64,000 nucleotides of DNA from Pectinophora gossypiella (taxonomy: Eukaryota > Arthropoda > Insecta > Lepidoptera > Gelechiidae): contig NC_065429.1 in assembly GCF_024362695.1 (NCBI RefSeq), positions 6,513,849-6,577,848 on the forward strand, given 5' to 3'. The number at the start of each line of letters is the position of its first letter. Position 1 is the stretch's first letter. The position numbers and the translations under genes were made by a program. The notes under the pieces were generated by a model. That model ran no database searches. It had not been told where the DNA came from and saw only the letters and a list, made by a program, of their open reading frames with translations. Below are positions 24,401-32,337 of the stretch, one piece after another.

Positions 24401-27400
24401 TCTAAGGTGGGCAAAGGCGGCCTAATCGCTAAGAGTGATCTCTTCAAAAAAATGTGAAATGTGTGTGAATGTGTGTGTGTGTGTGTTGAAAAATGTGATT
24501 GTACTGTCCAGGGCATCGACCACGTGTTCCTGAGCACGGCGTCAGCCCTCCTCAAGCTGTCGGCCACGACCCTCATGTCTTCCCTGCGCTCCTACGACTC
24601 CGCTGACGGAGACTCGGACCGAGTGCCTATGGGTATGTACACCAGTTCAAATTCAAAAATATCTTTATTCAGTAGGTAACATAGTTACACTTTCATCTTC
24701 CTCCACATTCATCAATCGCTTCATACACGCACGCCGGTTCAGAGTAGATCGTACTAAACCTTTTCTTAGGACATCTCCAATTTGGTCCATGTAAATCCTT
24801 CTAGGACTGCTTTTAAACTATTAACTATATATAAGGTAAATGTTCATGTGAATGTACACCGTTCATTAATTGGTGCGAATAGGGTGCACGTACAAATGGA
24901 CGCCCGTTAATTTATTGGTTGACGCCGGTTTTTATGAGCTCGAGTGGTTGGCAGTTAACCGAGCCTGTCGTATGTTTTTTAAATAATATTTCTTTGGACA
25001 AATTCAAAAATAGAATTATTTAGTAGGTTACACTTTGAATCGTCAATTTTTACATAACGAACGTCTCATCCGCCTAAAACTACTGCAGCTTCCCACAGCC
25101 TGTATAGCCGGGGAAAAGAAGCTGCAAGAAAAACCTCGGCACAGGGCCCTAGACGTTCAAAATTTATTCTCTAAACCGCTTCACTGGCATTTTTCAATGC
25201 CAGTAGCAATATAATGTACCCACTTTAGGACCCTGTCGCACTAACATATTTGACATTTAGTGTGACTTACAGTTCAATTTGTCAAATAATTTAATGTGAC
25301 ATGGTACCAAAGTGTATAAATATTAATGCTCGTGACCGTACTACACAACCAGTCATACTCAGACGTATTATCTTCATTGCTTCGTCGAATAGATTAGAAT
25401 TGACACTTGTAGTACCACATACCATGTCGCCAGTCAGCACTGAGTTTTGAGAGAAAAAAAAAATCATAAAATAAAAATAAAAAGAGGGTATATATTATCT
25501 CGTTCCGATCGCACCTGTCACTCGTCATTTCACAGTTACAGTGTCCCGTCAGTTCGCACGTATTTACTTAATCGTTCCGAAAATAGTGAGACTATATCCT
25601 TGTGAAAAGTGTATTTTTGTAAAATATGGGGAAAAGAAAGCGAGAAAGCGACGACTCACATGATTTCGACTATGTAGTTCGGAAGTTGAAGAAGCTTGAA
25701 CGAAAATTAAACGGACGGCGGCGGTACAGGCGCCATGACTCAGTTGATTTAGAATCTCCGCAATCATCAAGGAATTCACCGATTCTTTTGGAAGGTAAAC
25801 TACGTTATTTATTTAACCTCGCTGCAAGCTCAATGATATGTTATGCAATGCAATATAATACAGCATCACGCCTGTATCCCCTAGGGGGTAGTCAGATGTG
25901 TATATTATATATATACCCACTCCTTGCAAGCTAATTTTTTTTTTATCACGTGTAGGGCAAGTACTGCGGGCAACCATTAGGGTTGTCACTTTACTTGCTG
26001 ACGTGGAAACATATATTACGAGGATGCGAGCAACCACTACGGTTGTCAATTCACAGTGACCTAATAAAAGGAGAAATATCTTTTATAGCATGGGCCTCTT
26101 TTTTTTTTTTGATCACGTGTAGGGCAAGTGCTGCGGGTAACCATTAGGGTTGTCACTTTACTTGCTGACGTGGAAACTCATGAGGGTGCGGGCAACCACC
26201 AAGGCTTCGTGGTGATTCAACTAAAGAAGAAATAGTCTTTTATAGCATGGGATTTTTTATCACGTGTAGGGCAGGTACTGCGGGCAACCACTAGGGTTGT
26301 CACTTTACTTGCTGACGTGAATACATGCAAGTTCGTGGGCAACTGCAAGGGTTGTCACTTACTATATCACCCTAAAAATTAAATGTCTATTTCAGACGAT
26401 GACTTACATTTCGAAATGGATCCCTCCATGGAGGAACACGTTCCGACGGATCCGCAAGAACTTCCTTCTGAACCGGTACCATCGACAAGCGCAATCGCCG
26501 CAACCATAATAAATAGCACCCCCGCCTCACCCGCGCCCCGTTCACAGCCACTATCGCCTCCGCCGACAGCAGATCAGGATAAAAATGCAGTAGACGCTTC
26601 ACTGACTACTCCGGAGCTAGACAGTGCTATTTTAGAAATTTTTGGAGACGATCCATCAGTTATCAAAGATTATGGACAGGAGATACAGAGTGATCTCGCA
26701 GTAAGGCTACAACACATTGCTACGAACGGACTTTCAAAAGAAGCACGTAAGGAATTATGCGATAAGTACTTGCCTCCTAGCAACTGCCCTCTTATCGACG
26801 CTCCGCAACTTAATGCAGAAATCAGGGCTGCTATTTCAGAACCAGTTTTAAAGCGCGATAAAGGTATCGAGCTAAAACAAAAGCAGCTTGGATGCTCAAT
26901 CACATGTATCAGTCAAGCTATCAGTATTCTTGTATCGCAACAAAATAAAGATACGTCGGTTATTAAACTTTTGATGGACGCCAACCGCTTACTATGTGAT
27001 CGCCAAAACCAAGACTCGATGACGAGGCGCAACTTTATATTATTCACCCTGAAAAAGGATATGAGGGATGAATTAATAAAAACAAAAGTAGATAAACTTC
27101 TGTTTGGTACTGATTTCGCAGAAAAACTCAAAATTGCTAAGTCCATTTTTAAGTCCAGTGCTGATCTAAAAGCACCGATGCGTTCTAATAAGACTGCAGC
27201 AAATAAGATCAAGACTGCGCCTCATACAGCCGCAGCACCGCCTCCACCCAGACAAAATTTAAACTGGAAGGGTCCTCCCTCAAACCGCAGGCCTCAAGTG
27301 AGCCAGAGGACCAGGGAGCCTGCTCAAAGGAGTCTAGCCTCGCAACACAGCAACTCGCAGACATCGAATCGAGCGCCGCCGCAGCAGAGGCAGAGACGCC

Positions 27401-30400
27401 GCTAGAAGCCAACATGGTGAGACACGCCGGTAGACTTTCTCACTTTTACAACCAATGGTCCCTTCTAACTAAGGACCAAGTAATACTTTCATGGATAGCT
27501 GGATATGAAATCCCCTTATCTCGTCCTGTTGTACAATTTCATTTGCCCTCGAATGATAATTTTTCTAATGAGGATAGAATACAAATCACAAGATGTATTA
27601 ACGATCTTTTAGAAACTGGTGCCATATCTGAATGTCAACCATGTAATGGACAATACTTATCGAATATTTTTCTAGTGCCGAAGCCAAACGGTAAACATAG
27701 ATTCATTCTGAATTTAAAGAACTTTAATAATCATATTGATACACAACATTTTAAACTCGAAGACTTACGCACAGCCCTCAAGCTAGTCTCAGAAAATTGT
27801 TATATGAGCACACTAGATCTTCAAGATGCGTATTTTTTGATAAGTGTTCATAAAAATTCAAGAAAATATCTCCGTTTCAAATTCTGCAACAGATTATACG
27901 AGTTTAATGTCCTACCGTTTGGCCTCAGCACTGCACCGTTCGTCTTCACGAAAATAATGAAACCCGTCGTTAAATTACTAAGATCTTGTGGTCATCTCTC
28001 TACTATATATCTCGATGACATTCTTTTGATAGGGAATACACAGGAAATATGCCAAGATAACATACATACTACAAAACGATTGTTAACAGCGTTGGGTTTC
28101 ATTATTAACGAAGAAAAAAGCAATTTAGTGCCAGATACTAAGTGTAAGTTTCTTGGATATATAATAGACTCACAAAAATTTCAGGTCACTTTACCCCCAG
28201 AAAAAATTCTTAAGATTAAAAAGCAATTAAACCACTTTAAACACTTAAACCGTTGCAAAATCAGAGATTTTGCTAGCTTAGTAGGACTACTCGTTTCAGC
28301 ATGTCCAGGTGTAGAATATGGCTGGCTCTATACGAAGGAATTCGAAAGGCTAAAATACCTTAACTTAAAGAACGACCCGGACAATTATGATAAATACATG
28401 AATTTACCACAATCTCTGATCCCCGAGTTCGAATGGTGGTGTCATGCTATTAATAAACCGGCTAGTACTATTAAATTTGATGAATACGGACTGGAAATTT
28501 TTAGTGATGCTTCAACTACGGGGTGGGGAGCAGCGTGTGGTGAGGAGACTGCAAGCGGCGCCTGGTCCGTTGAAGAAAGATGTAGGCACATAAATTACTT
28601 GGAGATATTAGCAGCCTTTTTTGGTTTGAAGGTATTTGCCAGAAACAAGTCGAATTGTCAAATACTACTTCGGGTAGATAACACCACTGCAATCTCCTAC
28701 ATAAATCGGATGGGCGGTGTGCAGTTTCCTCACCTTACGCGAGTTGCAAAGGACCTATGGCAATGGTGCGAGACTAGAAAGATTATAGTGTATGCATCGT
28801 ATATTAGGTCGGCCGACAACTGCGTAGCGGATCTAGAATCGCGACGTTCCCACCCAGACGTGGAATGGGAATTGAACGATTTTGCATTTCAGAAAATTGT
28901 CAATATATTCGGACAGCCAGATCTGGACCTGTTTGCCAGCCGACTTAATAAAAAATGCAGAAACTATGTATCTTGGTTTAAAGACCCTGACGCAATTGCA
29001 ATAAATGCGTTCACCTTATCTTGGTCTAAATTTTACTTCTACGCTTTTCCGCCATTTACGATGATTTTGAAGACCTTGAGAAAAATTATAAGAGATAAAG
29101 CCACTGGCATAGTGGTCGTCCCACTTTGGCCCACGCAACCGTGGTATCCCTTATTCAGCAGGCTACTCACATTAAAACCATTGCTATTCGAACCTAGAAG
29201 CGACTTAATTCTCTCTCATTCCAGCGAACGCGACGTCCATCGACAGCTTACCTTGGCTGCCGGGATCTTGTCCGCGAATCGCTACTGAGAAGAAATGTAC
29301 CGCCACAGGCCATTAATATAATGCTGTCCTCATTATCGGATAATTCAATTAAGCAGTACGATACGTATTTGAAAAAGTGGCATCTTTTTTGTAATTCTAA
29401 TGATAATTGTGTGTTTGAACTTTCAGTTCCAAAAATTATAAGTTTTCTCACCCAGCTTTTCGAAAACGGAGCCCAATATAATACAATTAACAGCTGTAAA
29501 TCTGCTTTATCCCTAATTTTTGGGCCTCAGTTATGTAACGACGATCGTATTAAGCGATTTCTGAAAGGTGTTTTCAGATTACGCCCACCATTACCGAAGT
29601 ATAATCAGACCTGGAACACTTCAACCGTGCTAGATCATTTGTCTTCTTGGTACCCGAACGAGAACTTGAGTTTGGACCAAATCTCAAAAAAAATGACAAC
29701 TCTTCTTGCTCTTGTTACTGCTCACAGAGCACAAACACTAACTAAAATTCTTATTAATAATATTGAGTTTCAGCCAGATAAAGTAATTATTAAAATTCCG
29801 AGTCTCATAAAGACTTCCCGGGCAGGTGCAGCACAACCGATACTTTCACTACCCTACTTCAATGAAAAACCGCAAATTTGTCCTGTTAAGACACTATCTG
29901 CATACTTAGATAAAACCAAGTTATTACGGGATAATCAGCAGCCTCTTTTCATTGGCCTAAAGAAACCTCATAAATCAGTGACTTCTCAAACGATAAGTCG
30001 CTGGATTCGATTGACTTTAGGAGAATGTGGCATAGATACCACGATATTTACAGCACATAGTACGAGGCATGCTTCAACTTCCAAAGCACATAGCCTCGGG
30101 GTAAGCTTGGACTTGATAAGAAAAACAGCAGGTTGGAGTGGCTCCTCTAGCGTATTTGGAAAATTTTATAATAAGTATATTCCGAGTAATAATGAATCAT
30201 CTTTCGCTAGAAGTATTATGTCAAATAATCTTGTTAACGATTGATTGTTTATCCAAAAATATTTTTGTTAAACACATGTAAATTCTATACTTTTCGTTCA
30301 ATAGTTTATCGATTTATTCATTACATTCATAAATGTAAACTTGTTGTGATTACTCCAACATATTGTATGTTTTATTTACTTTAATATTTCACTACCTATT

Positions 30401-31126
30401 TCTCTAAAGATCTACAAGTGTCAATTCTAATCTAGAAGACGAAGCAATGAAGATAATTGATGATTAAACGAACTTACCTTACGTGAAGTTCTATCATAAT
30501 TATCTGAGTTGCTTCGTCGAATAGATTAGAATCCCACCCTCCTCGTCTTGATTTACCCCCCAGACGTGAAATATCATAATGATAGACCTCTGAACTAAAT
30601 GACGAGTGACAGGTGCGATCGGAACGAGATAATATATACCCTCTTTTTATTTTTATTTTATGATTTTTTTTTTCTCTCAAAACTCAGTGCTGACTGGCGA
30701 CATGGTATGTGGTACTACAAGTGTCAATTCTAATCTATTCGACGAAGCAACTCAGATAATTATGATAGAACTTCACGTAAGGTAAGTTCGTTTAATCATC
30801 AAATATACAGGGTGTTACATAAATAGCCTATATCCGTCCCACTGCTGGGCACAGGCCTCCTCTCAATCAACCGGAGAGGGTATGGAGCATACTCCATCAC
30901 GCTGCTCCACTGCGGGTTGGTGGAGGACACCATACAGGGTGTTAGTGACACCATAACGAAGGTGAGGTCGTGGCCAAACGCGAGCCTATATAATTAAAAA
31001 AAAAACTTCAACATTCCAGGTAATCCAACGGAAGAAGCAGCCACCCACACGGGGAAGGTGGAGCTGCCAGCGTGGAGTATCACCAGTATTGCCCACGGGG
31101 AGACGCAGAAGACCATGTGCTGTTAG
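15451..31126 (+). CDS. Rab family small GTPase, complete, six exons (228 aa)
   Basis: Exons: 15451-15493, 21359-21486, 22447-22589, 23643-23787, 24512-24632, 31020-31126; all phases join in frame (687 nt including stop). The product is a membrane-trafficking GTPase. Seen in order: P-loop GSQGVGKTS (residues 12-20, split by intron 1), switch I with SPTIGASFF (about 38-46), WDTAGQERF (about 59-67), NKCD (about 120-123), ETSAL as the G5 loop, and a C-terminal MCC at the stop for double geranylgeranylation. The first exon ATG has no upstream in-frame alternative that adds homology. The switch region and APMYYR resemble the Rab5/21/22/31 group; an insect-specific RabX protein is possible and I assign no symbol. 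Odd points: G5 has Leu where most Rabs have Lys; the exon 3 donor is GTTCAA, a poor site beside a retroposon; intron 5 contains a DIRS element in sense orientation. The first AATAAA after the stop is near 31578. Confidence 0.9.
15755..16022 (+). mobile_element. Element I fragment in Rab intron 1
   Basis: It contains GGAACTTTCCAGGCAGGAG and GATGGCGTTGTAG at its left, and the GTAATCGAAGGAAAATC end at its right, as in 53157-53757. The THAP start is largely lost. Confidence 0.55.
16026..16140 (-). mobile_element. Repeat T fragment
   Basis: The reverse complement of the family end TTTTGATGCAATAAAGTATG, with GATAAGGCTGCC internally. Confidence 0.5.
16205..16437 (-). mobile_element. SINE-C, 3' two thirds
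   Basis: The reverse complement of the SINE-C body, from the tail (TTTTTCACAGGGTCCGC) to the GAGGAAACGCACATACC region. The head is missing. Confidence 0.65.
16712..16990 (-). mobile_element. Chimeric tRNA/5S-rRNA SINE
   Basis: The reverse complement of the family at 12815-13110. The A-box region is partly degraded (GCAGCGGTAACCGCGC), but the 5S-like block GGATGGGTGACC and the tail are present. Confidence 0.75.
17000..17150. mobile_element. MITE-G right-end fragment
   Basis: It ends with AACTTAGATGGTG-type sequence and GGAGTCAGCACCA. A shorter piece is at 16620-16675. Confidence 0.5.
17410..17939. mobile_element. Possible solo LTR interrupted by MITE-E
   Basis: The ends read TGTTACGG and GTAACA, the TG...CA pattern of LTRs, and a TATA-like TACTATATACCC lies inside. 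MITE-E occupies 17488-17628. I see no convincing target-site duplication, so the LTR call is tentative. Confidence 0.3.
17488..17628 (+). mobile_element. MITE-E copy
   Basis: Bounded by TA on both sides, ending TTAATGCTCGTGACCG. Confidence 0.75.
18000..18140 (-). mobile_element. Repeat H fragment
   Basis: The reverse complement of the start of repeat H, including GACGTCACAGTACAG and TTTGACTAGGTTG. Confidence 0.5.
18150..18358 (-). mobile_element. SINE-C 5' part with tRNA-like head
   Basis: The complement contains a B-box GGTTCGAATCC and the conserved GAAGGAAAACATCGTGAGG segment. The 3' half is missing. Confidence 0.65.
18440..18823 (+). mobile_element. MITE-E split by a LINE insertion
   Basis: The left part 18440-18507 and right part 18795-18823 join into a normal MITE-E ending. 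The break is occupied by the LINE U fragment at 18508-18783. Confidence 0.75.
18508..18783 (+). mobile_element. 5'-truncated LINE U with RT C-terminus
   Basis: The open frame encodes the last about 80 residues of a non-LTR reverse transcriptase (GHLIRHDSFMTNIIEGK, GRGRPRRTFMKQIKEKV, WRLLHRQERSS). It ends in a short GA-rich tail. An 11-bp target-site duplication, GACATGGTTTC, lies at 18497-18507 and 18784-18794. Confidence 0.85.
19003..19210 (+). mobile_element. Repeat O
   Basis: A conserved repeat containing CGTTTTACACAGACACTACA, GTGTGTGACGTCTGACG and GGAGAGTTGCCGTTCTA. Other copies are at 33858-34325 (split), 60545-61140 (minus, split) and about 63280-63330. Confidence 0.6.
19225..19562 (-). 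mobile_element. SINE-A, full length
   Basis: The complement has an A-box region (GTGGTCTAGTAGTTAGAGCG), a B-box (GGGTTCGATTCCC), the shared middle block and the tail ending in AGTGGGACGTATATAGGCTG, matching 23281-23608. Confidence 0.8.
19665..20110 (-). mobile_element. Element I fragments interrupted by SINE-B tail
   Basis: Element I sequence at about 19665-19822 and 20030-20110 flanks a truncated minus-strand SINE-B at about 19823-19997. Confidence 0.5.
20345..20565 (-). mobile_element. SINE-C, 3' two thirds
   Basis: The reverse complement of the SINE-C body, missing the tRNA-like head. Confidence 0.65.
20800..21315 (-). mobile_element. Non-LTR retrotransposon 3' fragment ending near Rab exon 2
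   Basis: At 21112-21315 the minus strand encodes a Cys/His-containing C-terminal segment (GVSPQTMAHLLCCPKCPNTC, then TDNAVSVANYW) typical of jockey-like reverse-transcriptase ends. The 3' untranslated part continues to about 20800. It stops only about 43 bp before the Rab exon 2 acceptor. Confidence 0.6.
21551..21689 (-). mobile_element. MITE-E copy in Rab intron 2
   Basis: Starts CGGTCACGAGC after TA and ends GCTCATGACTG before TA. Confidence 0.8.
21735..22110. mobile_element. Inverted pair of SINE-C copies in Rab intron 2
   Basis: A minus-strand SINE-C piece (about 21735-21868) is joined to a plus-strand piece (about 21895-22110). They share about 125 bp of inverted sequence including TGCCTGTCTGACCTTCC and its complement. 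Confidence 0.7.
22138..22424 (-). mobile_element. Chimeric tRNA/5S-rRNA SINE beside Rab exon 3
   Basis: The reverse complement of the 5S-type SINE. Its head ends 22 bp before the exon 3 start at 22447, so the branch point and pyrimidine tract of intron 2 lie at its edge. Confidence 0.75.
22594..22800 (-). mobile_element. D1 retroposon against the Rab exon 3 donor
   Basis: The complement of D1, tail first: A-rich sequence starts 4 bp after the last exon base (22589). The first four intron bases, GTTC, may be all that remains of the host donor. The other end is near 22800. Confidence 0.75.
22908..23150 (-). mobile_element. SINE-C body in Rab intron 3
   Basis: The reverse complement of SINE-C, lacking the head. 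It is followed at 23190-23255 by a separate SINE-A tail. Confidence 0.65.
23281..23608 (+). mobile_element. SINE-A, full length
   Basis: A tRNA-like head (CCGTGATCTAGTGGTTAGAG, B-box-like GAGTTCTATTTCC), then CACTTTGTGAGACTG, the shared middle block with GTGCTTCGGAGGGCACG, and a tail ending AGTGGAACGTATATAGGCTG. It ends about 34 bp before Rab exon 4. Confidence 0.8.
23868..24050 (+). mobile_element. Repeat T 3' end
   Basis: It has GCGATAAGGCCGCCATTTG and ends GTGCAATAAAGTGTATTTG with short target-like repeats. A minus-strand fragment follows at 24345-24440. Confidence 0.6.
24056..24312 (-). repeat. LINE U 3' fragment joined to a MITE-G fragment
   Basis: 24056-24226 is the complement of the LINE U ORF end and tail (complement encodes MEQIKEKVNVVS). 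24228-24312 is the MITE-G right terminal repeat. Confidence 0.6.
24645..24810 (-). repeat. D2 tail beside the Rab exon 5 donor, then an RTE fragment
   Basis: D2 antisense tail (TTCAAATTCAAAAATATC) starts about 13-15 bp after the exon 5 donor. After about 50 bp it passes into an RTE-like piece (about 24695-24810) matching 10240-10370. Confidence 0.65.
25015..25155 (-). mobile_element. D2 retroposon 3' fragment
   Basis: The complement of D2, including CTGCAGCTTCCCACAGCC and GGGCCCTAGACGTTC. Confidence 0.65.
25201..25338 (+). mobile_element. MITE-E copy at the DIRS left flank
   Basis: Right end TTAATGCTCGTGACCG before TA; degenerate left end. Confidence 0.7.
25379..25530 (+). repeat. DIRS left inverted terminal repeat
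   Basis: 152 bp from GCTTCGTCGAATAGATTAG to CACTCGTCATTT, matching 30597-30748 in reverse complement with no difference that I can find. Confidence 0.9.
25626..27405 (+). CDS. DIRS gag-like protein, probably spliced
   Basis: A short upstream exon (25626-25794, 56 codons plus one base) encodes a very basic, acidic-patched start (MGKRKRESDDSHDFDY, then RRRYRR). It ends at a GTAAAC donor. An acceptor TTTCAG ends at 26395, and the join completes a GAC codon, giving a smooth transition (SPILLED then DDLHFEMDPS). The long second exon (26396-27405) is also open from an ATG at 26383, so an unspliced protein of 340 residues is the alternative. The middle region is helical and charged; the tail is rich in Pro, Gln, Arg and Ser, as expected of a nucleic-acid-binding gag. 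No CCHC knuckle is seen. It ends 8 bp before the RT start. The intron holds a threefold tandem repeat. Confidence 0.7.
25935..26350 (+). repeat. Threefold tandem repeat in the DIRS gag intron
   Basis: Three diverged units of about 155-165 bp begin near 25935, 26100 and 26253. Each contains TATCACGTGTAGGGCA (or GATCACGTG), GGGTTGTCACTTTACTTGC and, in the first two, TCTTTTATAGCATGGG. The CACGTG E-box recurs in each. Confidence 0.75.
27414..29288 (+). CDS. DIRS reverse transcriptase / RNase H polyprotein (624 aa)
   Basis: The RT palm is clear: TLDLQDAYFLISVHKNSRKY (about 130-150), VLPFGLSTAPFVFTK, and the catalytic YLDD near residue 200. RNase H follows, with IFSDASTTGWGAACG (about 365), LEILAAFFGL, RVDNTTAISYIN and SADNCVADLESR. 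The last about 110 residues (LDLFASRLNKKCRNYVSWF, FYFYAFPPFTMI) match the conserved region after RNase H in DIRS proteins, sometimes described as methyltransferase-related. No frameshift or stop is seen and all key aspartates are present. It copies the element RNA into DNA. Confidence 0.92.
   Translation: MVRHAGRLSHFYNQWSLLTKDQVILSWIAGYEIPLSRPVVQFHLPSNDNFSNEDRIQITRCINDLLETGAISECQPCNGQYLSNIFLVPKPNGKHRFILNLKNFNNHIDTQHFKLEDLRTALKLVSENCYMSTLDLQDAYFLISVHKNSRKYLRFKFCNRLYEFNVLPFGLSTAPFVFTKIMKPVVKLLRSCGHLSTIYLDDILLIGNTQEICQDNIHTTKRLLTALGFIINEEKSNLVPDTKCKFLGYIIDSQKFQVTLPPEKILKIKKQLNHFKHLNRCKIRDFASLVGLLVSACPGVEYGWLYTKEFERLKYLNLKNDPDNYDKYMNLPQSLIPEFEWWCHAINKPASTIKFDEYGLEIFSDASTTGWGAACGEETASGAWSVEERCRHINYLEILAAFFGLKVFARNKSNCQILLRVDNTTAISYINRMGGVQFPHLTRVAKDLWQWCETRKIIVYASYIRSADNCVADLESRRSHPDVEWELNDFAFQKIVNIFGQPDLDLFASRLNKKCRNYVSWFKDPDAIAINAFTLSWSKFYFYAFPPFTMILKTLRKIIRDKATGIVVVPLWPTQPWYPLFSRLLTLKPLLFEPRSDLILSHSSERDVHRQLTLAAGILSANRY
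29321..30244 (+). CDS. DIRS tyrosine recombinase (307 aa from first ATG)
   Basis: An N-terminal SAM-like part (SDNSIKQYDTYLKKWHLFC) is followed by the catalytic domain. Visible are the first Arg in TAHRAQTL (about residue 145), HSTRHASTSKAH with the His-x-x-Arg pair (about 250), GWSGSSSVFGKFY with the likely nucleophile Tyr near 287. It would cut and rejoin the circular DNA intermediate with the target. The frame stays open upstream of this ATG for at least 100 nt, across the RT stop codon, so translation may start within the RT frame as in other DIRS elements. No disabling change is seen. Confidence 0.9.
   Translation: MLSSLSDNSIKQYDTYLKKWHLFCNSNDNCVFELSVPKIISFLTQLFENGAQYNTINSCKSALSLIFGPQLCNDDRIKRFLKGVFRLRPPLPKYNQTWNTSTVLDHLSSWYPNENLSLDQISKKMTTLLALVTAHRAQTLTKILINNIEFQPDKVIIKIPSLIKTSRAGAAQPILSLPYFNEKPQICPVKTLSAYLDKTKLLRDNQQPLFIGLKKPHKSVTSQTISRWIRLTLGECGIDTTIFTAHSTRHASTSKAHSLGVSLDLIRKTAGWSGSSSVFGKFYNKYIPSNNESSFARSIMSNNLVND
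30410..30535 (+). repeat. DIRS internal complementary region
   Basis: The left half, about 30415-30461, is the complement of the left end (25367-25414). The right half, about 30460-30533, is the complement of the right end (30726-30802). It serves as a template to complete the element ends during circle formation. Confidence 0.85.
30597..30748 (-). repeat. DIRS right inverted terminal repeat
   Basis: The exact inverted partner of 25379-25530, followed by about 54 bp unique to the right end. Confidence 0.9.
30815..30965 (-). repeat. SINE-A tail with MITE-F end pieces
   Basis: The complement of the SINE-A tail lies at about 30820-30935. It is preceded by TACAGGGTGTTA and followed by TACAGGGTGTTAGTGACACC, as if MITE-F ends were interrupted. 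It lies just upstream of the last Rab exon. Confidence 0.5.
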
Positions 31127-31224
31127 CCCAGCGCTGGACGCCCACTGTTGGGCTTGACTGGCCGTCAGACTAGGCGGCAAGAGTGTACTGCCGTCTTGGG
31201 ATGTTTCAGGGTACCGAACAAAGC

Positions 31225-31530
31225 ATATTTAGTGAATGTTCCCGCCAGTAAAAAGGCGTAAAACTTAAACAAAAAGGCAGATAAGATCAGAGTACAGTCA
31301 CGAGCAATATAATGTACCCACTTTAGGACTCTGTCGCACTAACATATTTGACATTTAGTGAGACTTACAGTTCAACTTGTCAAAAAAGTTAATGTGACAT
31401 AGTACCAAAGTGTATACATATTAATGCTCGTGACCGTACAAGAAAGAAAAATTTGAAAAAAAATAGCAGCCAGTGTATATTGAAGAGTTTTTACAACAGG
31501 AATGTTCCCACTTTGGGTACATCCCGGGAA
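31225..31530 (+). mobile_element. Repeat Q interrupted by MITE-E
   Basis: Inverted ends around GGGAATGTTCC and TCCCGGGAACG motifs. The uninterrupted partner near 39170-39500 shows AGATCAGAG followed directly by AACAAGAAAG, giving an empty site. Confidence 0.55.
31295..31436 (+). mobile_element. MITE-E, 142 bp, TA-flanked
   Basis: Terminal repeats CAGTCACGAGCA and TGCTCGTGACCG, TA at 31293-31294 and 31437-31438. Confidence 0.85.
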
Positions 31531-31659
31531 CGGCGCACGAGTAATAGTGTTTGTATACTGTATGTCCGTTATTCTATAATAAATGCTCCACCCACGTTTC
31601 CAAAAGTCAGGGACTCCATAGTCCCGAGTCTCGGGATATGGAAAGGACAAACATAATAC

Positions 31660-32151
31660 AGGCTGTTAGTGACATCGTAACGAAAACTTTGAGGGATGAT
31701 TCAGACCATGATTCTGAGTCGATATCAAGTGGATTTTTCCGTCGCAAAAATCATGTATTTTTTTTAGTTTTTGTAAATTATTTTCAATTCTATACTTTTG
31801 CGATGGAAAATTCCACTTGATATTAACTCAGAATAATCAGCTGAATCATCCCTCTCAGTATTCGTTACGATGTCACTTACACCCCGTACAAGTACATACG
31901 GTAGCCATACAAGTAGGTATGGGTGTTAATGACACCGTAACGAATATTGAGGGGGATGATTCAGACCATGATTCTGAGTTGATATCAAGTGGAATTTCCT
32001 GTCAAAAAATTCATGAATTTTTTGTGTTTTTTTTTAATTATTTTCCTATCCATACTTTTGCGACGGAAAATTCCACTTGATATCAACTCAGAATTATGGT
32101 CTGAATCATCCCTCAAAGTTTTCGTTACGATGTCACTAACACCCTGTATAT
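31660..32151. mobile_element. Two MITE-F copies in tandem
   Basis: Copies at about 31660-31893 and 31918-32151, each a long palindrome with arms containing GATTCAGACCATGATTCTGA and its complement and a T-rich loop. The second ends ACTAACACCCTGTA. Confidence 0.8.
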
Positions 32152-32185
32152 TAACTGCGCGTTGAAAATAATAACCTGGGGGTTT

Positions 32186-32337
32186 AAAATGGCCACATCG
32201 AAGCAATTCACCTAAGAAAGCAATATTGCTATTTGACATTTGTTCGCATTGCGCACTTATTTTTATATGCGCAAATGTCAGATTGCAACATTGCTTTTTT
32301 AGATGAATTGCTTCGATATAGCCATTTTAACCCTCTT
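32186..32337. mobile_element. Palindromic MITE V
   Basis: The ends TTTAAAATGGCCACATCGAA and TTCGATATAGCCATTTTAAC are inverted repeats that continue inward through GCAATTCA and ATTTGACA blocks, giving a hairpin of about 150 bp. Fragments lie at 3508, 10885 and 21700. Confidence 0.65.

Larger units (their letters stand above)
25367..30802 (+). mobile_element. Complete DIRS-type tyrosine-recombinase retrotransposon
   Basis: About 5.4 kb, in the sense orientation of Rab intron 5. Terminal inverted repeats of 152 bp (25379-25530 and 30597-30748) look identical, including a run of ten A and T residues. The right end has an extra segment (to 30802). An internal complementary region at 30410-30535 mirrors both outer ends. 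Inside are gag, RT/RNase H and tyrosine recombinase frames, all open. This layout defines DIRS elements, which integrate through a circular intermediate and make no target duplication. Identical repeats and open frames indicate a recent, possibly active copy. The exact end bases are uncertain by about 3 bp. Confidence 0.9.

Noticed and set aside
31372..31650. 92-residue minus-strand ORF downstream of Rab
   Set aside because: It covers MITE-E and repeat Q, with no protein-like features.
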